DNA of 6,306 bases from Globobulimina sp. (Eukaryota > Foraminifera > Rotaliida). Below, piece after piece: positions 1 to 6,240 of this stretch. The stretch spans positions 1-6,306 of the forward strand of contig PIVH01000316.1 of NCBI GenBank assembly GCA_003354225.1. The letters are read 5' to 3'. How positions within the stretch are numbered: position 1 is the stretch's first letter; each line of letters starts with the position of its first letter. The notes below the pieces were generated by a model. It made no database searches. It was given only the letters and a program-made list of their open reading frames with translations, and had not been told where the DNA came from. The translations under genes were made by a program, and so were the position numbers.

Positions 1-1
1 T

Positions 2-503
2 GAAGAAGAAGAAGGAGATGTCGGCCTTTCTAGATCACTGCACCCAATCAAGGTAGTCAAAGCACAAATGTAGCTATACTTATAAATGTGTATTTTGTTC
101 GTCAACAATTGTATTTGGCAAAGTAAAAAGGTGGTTGAATAGTTTTGCGTTGACATTTATTTTGGAATTGGATGATATCATAAATCGATTTGAAAGCGAT
201 GAGGATTATATTATTCAACAAGAATTCAGCTGGGTCGATGATTTGAGTTCGTTTGCGTTTTTTGATGACTATGGATACAATTTTATGTTTAAAAGGAAAA
301 TAATATTGCCGGTGAATGGTTTTTCAGATGTATTATTATTTTTTGTTTCATTGCCAATGTTTTTTATTTTCTCACTATTATTGGCATTAAAAGCATTGTA
401 TCGGTTGTTTAATTGTAACAATTTTTATGATCGTACAAGTAGGACTTATGTATATGACACTTATTATCAATCCTTATGTGTCGATGGTGTTGGTCGCAAT
501 TGA
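2..503 (+). CDS. 3' part of an unrecognised gene, probably two exons, with one membrane segment
   Basis: I do not recognise this protein. Two reading frames suggest one spliced gene. The first (2-73) is acidic, four Glu codons followed by GDVGLSRSLHPIKVVKAQ, and meets a stop at 71-73. The second is open from 57 to a TGA at 501-503, about 149 codons. That is far too long to expect by chance at this AT content, yet it has no ATG before about 285. Splicing from a GT at 70-71 to the AG at 129-130 joins the frames in phase with a 61-base intron; the AG at 141-142 also keeps phase. The downstream part is acidic, rich in Asp and aromatic residues, then has a strongly hydrophobic stretch (about 320-400, containing LLFFVSLPMFFIFSLLLA) and a Tyr-rich tail. 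The 5' end lies outside the window. It could instead be a pseudogene or an exon with a different upstream partner. Confidence 0.4.
70..130 (+). other. candidate intron, 61 bases
   Basis: The donor is weak (AAAT|GTAGCT) and the acceptor is AAAAAG|GTGG, preceded by a T-rich stretch. The pairing is proposed because it is the phase-compatible way to join the acidic first frame to the long ATG-less frame, and because its length matches the better supported introns here. An alternative acceptor at 141-142 gives 73 bases, also in phase. Confidence 0.35.
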
Positions 504-754
504 TTGTGTCTGTATTTTATTTATTTATAATTATTAATCTTATTATCTTTATTTATTAACCTTTCAGATACTTCATACTTGCAAGTAACCGTTTAAATGA
601 ATTCTTCAAAACATTTCGTACATATTATACTAGTGTTGATGTGGTGAAAAACGTATAATAATTATAATAGTATCTGATATATAATACGAGTAAGAAAAAA
701 GTCAATTGAAAGCAAATCAATATATATTGCATCACCATCATTTCCTTATAATGT
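504..754. other. tail-to-tail intergenic region with an acceptor-like site
   Basis: This 251-base, very AT-rich spacer lies between the stop of the leftmost gene and the stop of the phosphatase on the other strand. Positions 551-567 form a good plus-strand 3' splice site (pyrimidines then CCTTTCAG). Behind it a frame is open from 569 to a TAA at 656-658, 29 codons starting YFILASNRLNEFF. I found no GT donor in the phase needed to connect this frame to the upstream ORF, so it is recorded as an unproven extra exon. On the minus strand AATAAA (754-759) overlaps the phosphatase stop codon. Nothing else was seen. Confidence 0.4.
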
Positions 755-759
755 TTATT
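754..759 (-). promoter_or_regulatory. candidate polyadenylation signal overlapping the stop codon
   Basis: On the minus strand AATAAA spans 759-754 and contains the TAA stop of the phosphatase. It is the only canonical hexamer I see near this gene's end. It may be chance in such AT-rich DNA. Confidence 0.25.
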
Positions 760-2187
760 TTTGTCTATATTTCCTTTTCAAATCTTCCAAAGAATCAACA
801 TTTCTCATTCCAGGACATTCACTTTGCGATGGAGTAACAGTACGCATCCAACTTTCATATCTACTCCAACTGCATAACTTATATGCATTCACATCAGAAT
901 CACAATACGACGGAGCCAATATCTGTCCATTGTAACTCAACAAAACAAAATAATTATCAGTACCAACTTTTTTAAACAACTCAAATGAAATCATACTAGA
1001 ATATGACACCCAAGTTGTGATATTATAGTCCAATGCTCCAATTATAGGCACCACGCCACTGTCATGTCCTCCATACAAATAAAATTTGTATATTTTTTCC
1101 GCTTCGTCACCATATTTTCTCTGCTTTTGATCCATCATCATTCCATTATAAAGTCTGGAAAACACCAATTTCAAAAAAGGTCCAGGATTGTATTTGGTCG
1201 CATTGACATAATCTGGATATTTGGCAGCATACATTCCCTGCCATCCAAAATCAGCATCGATTGCATCATAATATTGCTGCGTATACGCAGCAGGAACCTC
1301 TTTATTATGACAGCCACAAACCGTGCCACAGTCAAATATGAGAGAACCTGATGGATTCGAACTAACCATGAACTGCTTAGCCGTATTCATTAACGGCACA
1401 GTCACAGTGTTACGATGTAGCACATATTCTGTTGAAGTGTCTGCTTGTTTGCGAATGGTGGATAAATATGGGCAAACATTCGTGTTTGGTGTCATTATTT
1501 GGTAGTAACTGTCGCTTGTTTCGAAAGGGATGATGAAGGTTTCTGGATCCCTATCATCCAAATTCTCATACATTCCTTCAAAAAATGACTATTATATATT
1601 GTTGCGATTCCGTTGTTGTGTGCGAGGATAAAATTGATTTATATACAAACCATAGCAGATTGCTGCACTCGCGCACTGTTATCGGCGCGTAGTAAGATAG
1701 CATTTGTTATATTATCTGTAGAATCAAATGTTGCTGGTAATAATTTGTAATAATCGACATATCTCTGTCGCGTTCCTTGTCCATTTAAGGTTTGCTGCTC
1801 GTATCCAATTTTCGTTAATTGTCCAATCATACAATTTCCAGGCAATATATTGCTGCCATTCATTGGTTCGATTTGAAAATTGAAGGCTAAGGGAGTAGCA
1901 CTTGCATCATCAATGCGTAAAGGCTGAACTCCAAAGGTTTGGGCGCATTCCCATATTGGTTGTGGTCCTGTAAAACATTGCCCGTTTTGCCATTGCGTTC
2001 TGTCGCCATGACGGATATATAAATTGGATTGAACCAATGTATACTCATTATTTGGTGGCGATTGTTTTTGCCAATTATTGAAATCAATGTTTGGAGCACA
2101 ATTTGCTTTGAGTGAAGCAGATAAGCTATATTGGATCAGACAAACCATTATTAACAAACGAACAAAAAACAGAAGCATTGTTGCCAT
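755..2187 (-). CDS. secreted or lysosomal histidine acid phosphatase (two exons)
   Basis: This is a histidine phosphatase superfamily member of the acid phosphatase clade, which hydrolyses phosphomonoesters through a phosphohistidine intermediate. Exon 1 is 2187-1651 and exon 2 is 1588-755; the joined protein has 456 residues, a normal length. Residues 1-24 are a hydrophobic signal peptide (LLFFVRLLIMVCLIQYSLSA). The catalytic RHGDRT is at residues 59-64, with His60 the expected nucleophile. Arg173, in SARVQQSAM, fits the second conserved active-site Arg. The C-terminal GGHDSG, His354-Asp355, supplies the usual proton donor pair. Splicing yields SAM|SFFEGMY, the family's helix after that Arg, which validates the intron. 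Several N-glycosylation sequons (NGS, NIT, NAT) and paired Cys fit a secreted protein. There is no C-terminal membrane anchor, unlike typical lysosomal acid phosphatase precursors, so it is probably soluble. It starts head-to-head with the reductase. The substrate cannot be told from sequence; phytase or 2-phosphoxylose phosphatase relatives are alternatives. Confidence 0.9.
1589..1650 (-). other. phosphatase intron, 62 bases, phase 0
   Basis: On the minus strand the donor is ATG|GTTTGT (1650-1649) and the acceptor ATAATAG|TCATTT (AG at 1590-1589). Reading through without splicing gives a stop three codons in. Removing it adds SFFEG in frame before the second-exon ORF and recreates the conserved helix between the catalytic Arg and the rest of the fold. 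A closer AG at 1578-1577 would break the frame. Confidence 0.88.
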
Positions 2188-2255
2188 GATGAGGTAGACA
2201 GCAGCGCGTTTTTGAGAGCTACGTGTTTTTAGACTGGCAAAGTTTCACAAACATC
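2188..2255. promoter_or_regulatory. 68-base divergent intergenic region shared by phosphatase and reductase
   Basis: The two ATGs (2187 minus, 2256 plus) are separated by only 68 bases. There is no obvious TATA box. On the plus strand a T-run ending TTTTTAG (2225-2231) looks like a 3' splice acceptor about 24 bases before the reductase ATG. It could receive a trans-spliced leader or an upstream non-coding exon. Any shared promoter must either fit here or extend into the coding sequences. Confidence 0.45.
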
Positions 2256-4258
2256 ATGGGAAATAGTCCAACTTTTTCAGGACGCCAATCAACTCACATC
2301 CAACAACAAAATATATTACTAATTCAAGCAGCAGAAAATTCTGATTATCATGTCTCAAAATACCAGCGTTATTACGACAATCAACTACTACAATTGTTTG
2401 AATCTCTACGATGGAAATTCAACATTGCATTATTATTTCGGCCATTTAGTTGTTTAGCATCATGTAAATGTTGTTGTGAATGGCACCAAAGTATATATAG
2501 ATTAACAATATCTGAATTATTTTTTTGTGCTGTCATTGTAACAATTTCTATATCTCCAATTGCATGGTTTATAAATACATTCTATACTGATGCTCCAGTA
2601 TTTGAATGGACGACAAATAATATAATCACCAAAGAAAATGGCACTTATATTAATAGTCCAGGAAATATCTACGGTTTGCCAACCTCCATTTGTTTTGTCA
2701 CTACATTTGTCTTATCAGCACGTAATACAATATGGAATATAATATTTGGTCTATCATTGGAAAGAGCTGTTACTTTTCATAAATATATGGCCAGATTATC
2801 ATTAATTATGTCTTTTATACATTTTTGGGAGTACAGAAATTACGCATGGTTCAAAGGTATATGTACCTACATGCAATAAATCAAAAACCAAAAACCAAAA
2901 ACATTTACAAACAGGGCAATGTTTAACCGGTTCAATAACATTTCTCTCCGCAATACTAATTACATTAACATCATTTGGCATATTTCGCCGTAAAATATGG
3001 AGCATTTTCTTAAAATTGCATTGGATTTTATTCACAACCTTTCTCATTTCAGGTTTGCTTCATAACATAACATATTTATATATTAGTCTGGCCGTGCTTT
3101 CATTGGATATATTTTATCGTATTTATTTGATTGGTGGTAAGCCTTCGAAAATAAAAGATATTCAATTATTGCCATGTAATGTCATCCGCATTGAATTTGA
3201 TAAAGAAAACTTCCAATTTGAGGCCGGACAATATGTATTTATATGTATTCCAGCAATTGATTTTACTCAATACCATCCATTCAGTATCTCATCGTCGCCA
3301 CATCAAAAAGATAGCATTATGCTCCATGTGCGTGTTTTAGGTGATTGGACACGCAAATTATATCAATTTATATCGGTGAAATATCAGGAAAACCGGAATA
3401 TTAACAGTGGTTTTAAGCGAAATACAAGAATAAACTGGCAAAAGTTGACTATGTTTGTAGAAGGACCGTACGGTAAATTACAAGTACCGCTGCACGAATA
3501 TCAATCCGTTATTATGATTTCGGGTGGAATTGGTACTGTTTCTGTGCGTTATATTTGCTGTTTTAGTAATATTTATATGTTAATATTTAGGGATAACACC
3601 GCTGCAATCCATATTTAATGAGTTACTGCATAATATATCACATAATTCATCGCCGAGATATGAGGGCAAAAGGGAAGAGTTTCATGATTTTGTGCAACGA
3701 ATAAACTTTGTGTGGTCTGTGCGTGATCCTTATATGGTGACTGAATTTGGGCAAAGACATTGGGCCGGAATACAACATCAAAATAAACAAAGATTTAAAG
3801 AATATAAAAATAAGTCCTATGATGATATTGATGAATATAAACATTGTGGTTTTTGCAGATTGCCCGATTTTTATTCTCCTGATTTATTGTTAGTGCAACA
3901 GGGCACTAAAATGGTGCAAAAAACCAAAGTGATTACACAATTTTATCTGACACGGATCAGTGATCAAAAAAGGAAAGAAAACTATAGCCAACAATTTAAA
4001 TTATTAAAATTTGGCAGGCCAAATATTGAGAAAATAATAAAAAAAGCAAAGCAAGAATTTAAACTATACCAAGCAAAGCTAGATAAACAATTTGAAGCAT
4101 GCAGTGATTATGGCAGCGAAGGTGGTTGTTGTGTAACACAGAAAAGAGGGAAAGGAATTTGTATATTAGTTTGTGGTCCGATTTCAATGATAAAAACTGT
4201 TGAAAAATACGCCTCAAAGTATAATATTGATTGTCATGTTGAAATATTTGAATTCTAA
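2256..4258 (+). CDS. transmembrane ferric reductase / NADPH oxidase-like flavocytochrome (three exons)
   Basis: This protein moves electrons from cytosolic NAD(P)H through FAD and two haems across a membrane, to ferric chelates or oxygen. Exons are 2256-2856, 2915-3532 and 3591-4258, giving 628 residues. About six membrane segments lie near residues 85-106, 142-165, 174-192, 207-224, 233-252 and 254-275. Haem ligands are His175/His189 and His236/His250. Both pairs are 14 apart, as in yeast FRE1; animal NOX second pairs are 13 apart. The FAD motif HPFSIS begins at 321, followed by HVRVLGDW. The pyridine nucleotide site GGIGITP spans 404-410 and is created by splicing. GRPN (548-551), VCGP (600-603) and the C-terminal HVEIFEF complete the family pattern. 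A start at 2223 would need GTG, so the ATG at 2256 is chosen. It begins MGNSPT, fitting an N-myristoylation signal, and has a Cys cluster at 66-74. No EF-hand is visible. I am sure of the superfamily, less of reductase versus oxidase. Confidence 0.9.
2857..2914 (+). other. reductase intron 1, 58 bases, phase 1
   Basis: The donor is TTCAAAG|GTATAT and the acceptor TTTACAAACAG|GGCAAT. The unspliced frame stops at 2877-2879. Removing the intron continues the membrane domain into GQCLTGSITFLSAIL, which leads in frame to the second haem His pair. It contains a short 7-base tandem repeat. Confidence 0.9.
2883..2902 (+). repeat. AAAAACC tandem repeat, nearly three copies
   Basis: Two full copies (2883-2889, 2890-2896) and a six-base partial copy sit inside reductase intron 1, just before the acceptor. 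This is probably low-complexity intron sequence. A telomere-type origin has no further support. Confidence 0.6.
3533..3590 (+). other. reductase intron 2, 58 bases, phase 1
   Basis: The donor is GGAATTG|GTACTG and the acceptor TAATATTTAG|GGATAA. It interrupts the glycine-rich nucleotide-binding motif. Splicing restores GGIGITPLQSIF, the family's expected sequence, while the unspliced frame runs into a stop at 3616-3618. A downstream open frame continues to the C-terminus. Confidence 0.92.
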
Positions 4259-4342
4259 AAATGTTTAATATTAAAAAAATCAGTCAAAAGTTTTTTTACA
4301 AAACCAAACCCAACAACTTTTATTACTTTCATTTTATTTCTC
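4259..4342 (+). promoter_or_regulatory. 84-base spacer between reductase and ubiquitin-like gene
   Basis: This must hold the reductase 3' end and the promoter or 5' leader of the next gene. It is A- and T-rich, with a pyrimidine-rich stretch (4317-4342) directly before the ATG at 4343. No AATAAA hexamer or TATA box stands out. Confidence 0.4.
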
Positions 4343-4858
4343 ATGGCACAGCAACGTTCAATGAAGATCACTATTTTGACGGCTAATGGTCGTTGTCAAT
4401 TGATATGTGACCCAACATGTACCGTCAAGGAATTGAAAGAAATGTATATTTATAAAGAAATTGGTCATGGTTCAGTAAATGATTTAAGCTTCAATTTCCG
4501 GGGAAAACCATTACGAGATAATATCACTTTGAAGGAATATGATATTGACTCTTTTTCGCCGAGCGTCGTATCTATCAGAGGGAGAGTTGGTGGTATATTT
4601 GAAGAGCATCATGATGACTGGAAGATTATGTATGAGAGATGCCCAGTTTGTGCGCATAATCGCAAAGATAAATTACCGAAAGGATATTGGTATCATCCTG
4701 GTTCAAATCAAGCTGAATTTAGATCCGCAAAACCTGGGACGTATGCTGTTGAGACAAAATCTGATAAAATTAGATGTTCCGGATGTAAAAATGAATGCAA
4801 TGGCAAAGACTGGGTTTATAAATGTGCAAATCATGATTATCAAAAAATTAATTATTAA
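4343..4858 (+). CDS. ubiquitin-like domain protein with a Cys-rich, probably zinc-binding tail
   Basis: This is a single-exon protein of 171 residues. Residues 7-84 read as a ubiquitin-like beta-grasp fold: MKITILTANG opens strand 1, TVKELKEM is the helix, and FNFRGKPLRDNITLKEYDID matches ubiquitin's central segment. The domain ends SIRGRVGG (77-84), resembling ubiquitin's LRLRGG end, though here it continues. The 87-residue tail has Cys100/Cys103 (CPVC), a motif rich in Trp/Tyr/His (GYWYHPG), then Cys145/148/152/161 and His164, enough ligands for one or two zinc sites. I see no complete RING, so an E3 ligase role is not established. UBL-plus-zinc architectures include parkin and ubiquitin-S27a fusions, but the tail does not read as either. 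An internal ATG at 4361 is an alternative start that would keep the whole fold. Function is unknown; a role in ubiquitin signalling is inferred. Confidence 0.8.
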   Translation: MAQQRSMKITILTANGRCQLICDPTCTVKELKEMYIYKEIGHGSVNDLSFNFRGKPLRDNITLKEYDIDSFSPSVVSIRGRVGGIFEEHHDDWKIMYERCPVCAHNRKDKLPKGYWYHPGSNQAEFRSAKPGTYAVETKSDKIRCSGCKNECNGKDWVYKCANHDYQKINY

Positions 4859-5152
4859 ATGAAGAAATTATTGGATCAATTTTTTTTTTGTTTTGCCTGT
4901 GTTTGTTTAAACTTAATTTATTTGGTTACGCTGAATTAAGTTTAATTTCATGCATTATAATGATTAGATTTTAATTTATGATTTACAATATTATTAAATT
5001 TAAATTGATTGTCATACAACAACTTGTGATCACGACTATGCACAACTTCCTCTGGTTGTGTACAACGGGCAACTCAGTCTGCAACCAGTCTCACCACTTT
5101 TTTTCACACAAAAATAACATAAGTCATATATATCTAGTTTGTTTCATCAACA
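4859..5152. other. tail-to-tail intergenic region
   Basis: This 294-base spacer separates the stop of the ubiquitin-like gene from the stop of the membrane-protein gene on the other strand. It holds a perfect 12-base inverted repeat (4907-4945) and a block of about 50% GC (5031-5100) in otherwise very AT-rich DNA. An open plus-strand frame at 4978-5187 has no recognisable protein character and runs into the minus-strand gene, so it is not called. Confidence 0.6.
4907..4945. repeat. 12-base perfect inverted repeat (hairpin)
   Basis: TTAAACTTAATT at 4907-4918 is the exact reverse complement of AATTAAGTTTAA at 4934-4945, with a 15-base loop. It lies 48-87 bases past the ubiquitin-like stop, so it could form a 3' UTR hairpin. 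It is not GC-rich and there is no bacterial-type U-tract, so a terminator role is not claimed. Confidence 0.7.
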
Positions 5153-5968
5153 TCATTCTTGCTTTTTATATATTGAATCGATTTTAATATAATGCAGCTT
5201 AAATACAATCAGATCCGGTTTTATTTTGATATTTTTAATCATTTTCAACAAAATTATGCGTGACACCAGAGATATTCCACAAAATAAAAGATGCAAAACC
5301 ATAATTTGTATCAACTGTTTATACCGCACGTACTGTAATCCGTACTCAATGGGATGCATTGCCCCTGGATAAAAACATGAACATTCAAAGTCAAAGCGAG
5401 TTATAAGAATGCCAAATATCCATATAAATGAAATTAAGCGATGAATAATTGATATAATCCTCATATCTTTAGTGAACCTGAAATCATTTAAAGATAATGC
5501 TCTAATAAATGAGTATTTCAATGTTTTGCATTGTAAACAATTAAATATAAATATTATCATTGATTTTGTAAACAATGCCAGTTCAAAGAGACCAATCGAT
5601 ATACAATACATTAAAAATGAAATATTGAATGGTGTGCCAAACAATGTATTTCCAATTCCTTTGCATTCACAACAACATTCACTCGGTATTTCCATACATG
5701 AATATAAGCCATGACCTTCACAACAATGACACAAATGTCCATTACTCAACAATGGATTTTTGATCACATAAAGCATCCAAATAAACAACACTGGCAATAT
5801 AAATATCTTATTAAACACTGCAAAATATGCAAAACACGTTGCATTCCTTAAACATCTCTGCTCCATCATGTATTCCAATGTTTGTTTACCTGCATCAGAA
5901 ACACCTGCATTTCCCACCAGTCCTAACTGCTCCTTATTCGGCCATGCCGCTTGAAGAGGAACATCCAT
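5153..5968 (-). CDS. unrecognised multi-pass membrane protein with a Cys-rich loop
   Basis: I do not recognise this family. The frame is open further upstream to 6166, but that part is antisense to an acidic ORF on the plus strand and reads as Ser-rich filler. I therefore place the start at the ATG at 5968, giving 271 residues. A soluble N-terminus (1-45) precedes hydrophobic segments near residues 49-69, 112-143, 171-190 and 218-243. Between the first two lies a loop (80-102) with nine Cys, including CHCC and ECCCEC, as expected of a disulfide-bonded or metal-binding loop. A second small Cys pair (CSC) is near 196-198. The C-terminus is basic and rich in Ile and Lys. No signature of a known transporter or receptor is visible. 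A strong 3' splice-like sequence (T-run then CAAG) sits one base before the ATG, so an upstream exon or a trans-spliced leader is possible. Confidence 0.6.
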   Translation of the reverse strand: MDVPLQAAWPNKEQLGLVGNAGVSDAGKQTLEYMMEQRCLRNATCFAYFAVFNKIFILPVLFIWMLYVIKNPLLSNGHLCHCCEGHGLYSCMEIPSECCCECKGIGNTLFGTPFNISFLMYCISIGLFELALFTKSMIIFIFNCLQCKTLKYSFIRALSLNDFRFTKDMRIISIIHRLISFIWIFGILITRFDFECSCFYPGAMHPIEYGLQYVRYKQLIQIMVLHLLFCGISLVSRIILLKMIKNIKIKPDLIVFKLHYIKIDSIYKKQE

Positions 5969-6011
5969 CCTTGAAAAAAAACTTTTGACTGTTAACTTTA
6001 CAAATAATACC
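5969..6011. promoter_or_regulatory. 43-base divergent intergenic region
   Basis: It separates the ATG of the membrane-protein gene (5968, minus) from that of the acidic-protein gene (6012, plus). On the minus strand it contains a run of eight T followed by CAAG (5981-5970), resembling a 3' splice acceptor, and a GTTAAC palindrome at 5991-5996. There is no recognisable TATA box. Confidence 0.4.
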
Positions 6012-6240
6012 ATGACAACCACACTTGAAATAGTTGAAGAAGAATCCATTGAATTGAAAGTAAAAGAAGAAGAAGAAGAAGCTGAAGCGAAAAAAGAACC
6101 GTTATCCGTGGCAGAACAGGCCGCTAACAAAGCATGGGAACCACGATTACATGGCAAATGTGGCAAAAAAATGTGGTGTTATTACTGTTGCAATGTCGAT
6201 GAAAAATTAGGGAATGAGCAGAAATCATCTTGCTGCGATG
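6012..6240 (+). CDS. 5' part of an unrecognised acidic, Cys-rich protein
   Basis: The ATG at 6012 opens a frame that is uninterrupted to the end of the window. Only the part up to about 6240 has the base composition of the locus. The first 76 residues start MTTTLEIVEEESIELKVKEE, are Glu/Lys-rich to about residue 33 (five GAA codons in a row at 6066-6080), then become mixed (SVAEQAANKAW) and finally Cys-rich (KCGKKMWCYYCC at about 53-64, and SCC near 73-75). I do not recognise it. Beyond 6240 the same frame becomes Arg/Pro-rich, as when GC-rich DNA is read out of frame, so the native continuation is missing. The missing remainder makes any function unassignable. Confidence 0.55.

Noticed and set aside
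135-503. Stand-alone gene starting at a TTG at 135
   Set aside because: The window is eukaryotic and TTG starts are not expected; the frame is open upstream and fits better as a downstream exon.
1064-1505. Plus-strand ORFs at 1064-1351 and 1323-1505
   Set aside because: Both are shadows of the phosphatase exon on the opposite strand and show no domain features.
1887-2099. Second minus-strand ORF inside phosphatase exon 1
   Set aside because: It is an alternative frame of a gene whose true frame carries RHGDRT and a signal peptide.
2883-2902. Telomere-like repeat (AAAAACC)n
   Set aside because: Fewer than three copies, located inside an intron; more likely low-complexity sequence.
2857-3618. 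Broken or frameshifted reductase pseudogene (three separate ORFs)
   Set aside because: Two GT..AG introns of 58 bases join the pieces in phase and restore conserved motifs, so the gene is intact.
2802-3844. Minus-strand ORFs at 2802-3047 and 3647-3844
   Set aside because: They are antisense to reductase exons and have no recognisable protein pattern.
4640-4858. Ribosomal protein S27a-type tail after the ubiquitin fold
   Set aside because: The basic linker and the C4 zinc-finger spacing of S27a are absent.
4539-4862. Overlapping plus-strand ORF inside the ubiquitin-like gene
   Set aside because: It is a shifted frame of a clear ubiquitin-fold ORF.
5025-5098. tRNA gene in the GC-elevated block ending near CACCA
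   Set aside because: Only about four acceptor pairs form and there is no T-loop consensus or anticodon stem.
4978-5187. Small plus-strand ORF in the convergent spacer
   Set aside because: It spans AT-rich non-coding DNA and overlaps the end of the minus-strand gene without domain character.
5472-5714. Plus-strand ORF antisense to the membrane protein
   Set aside because: The opposite strand has the longer frame with coherent membrane segments.
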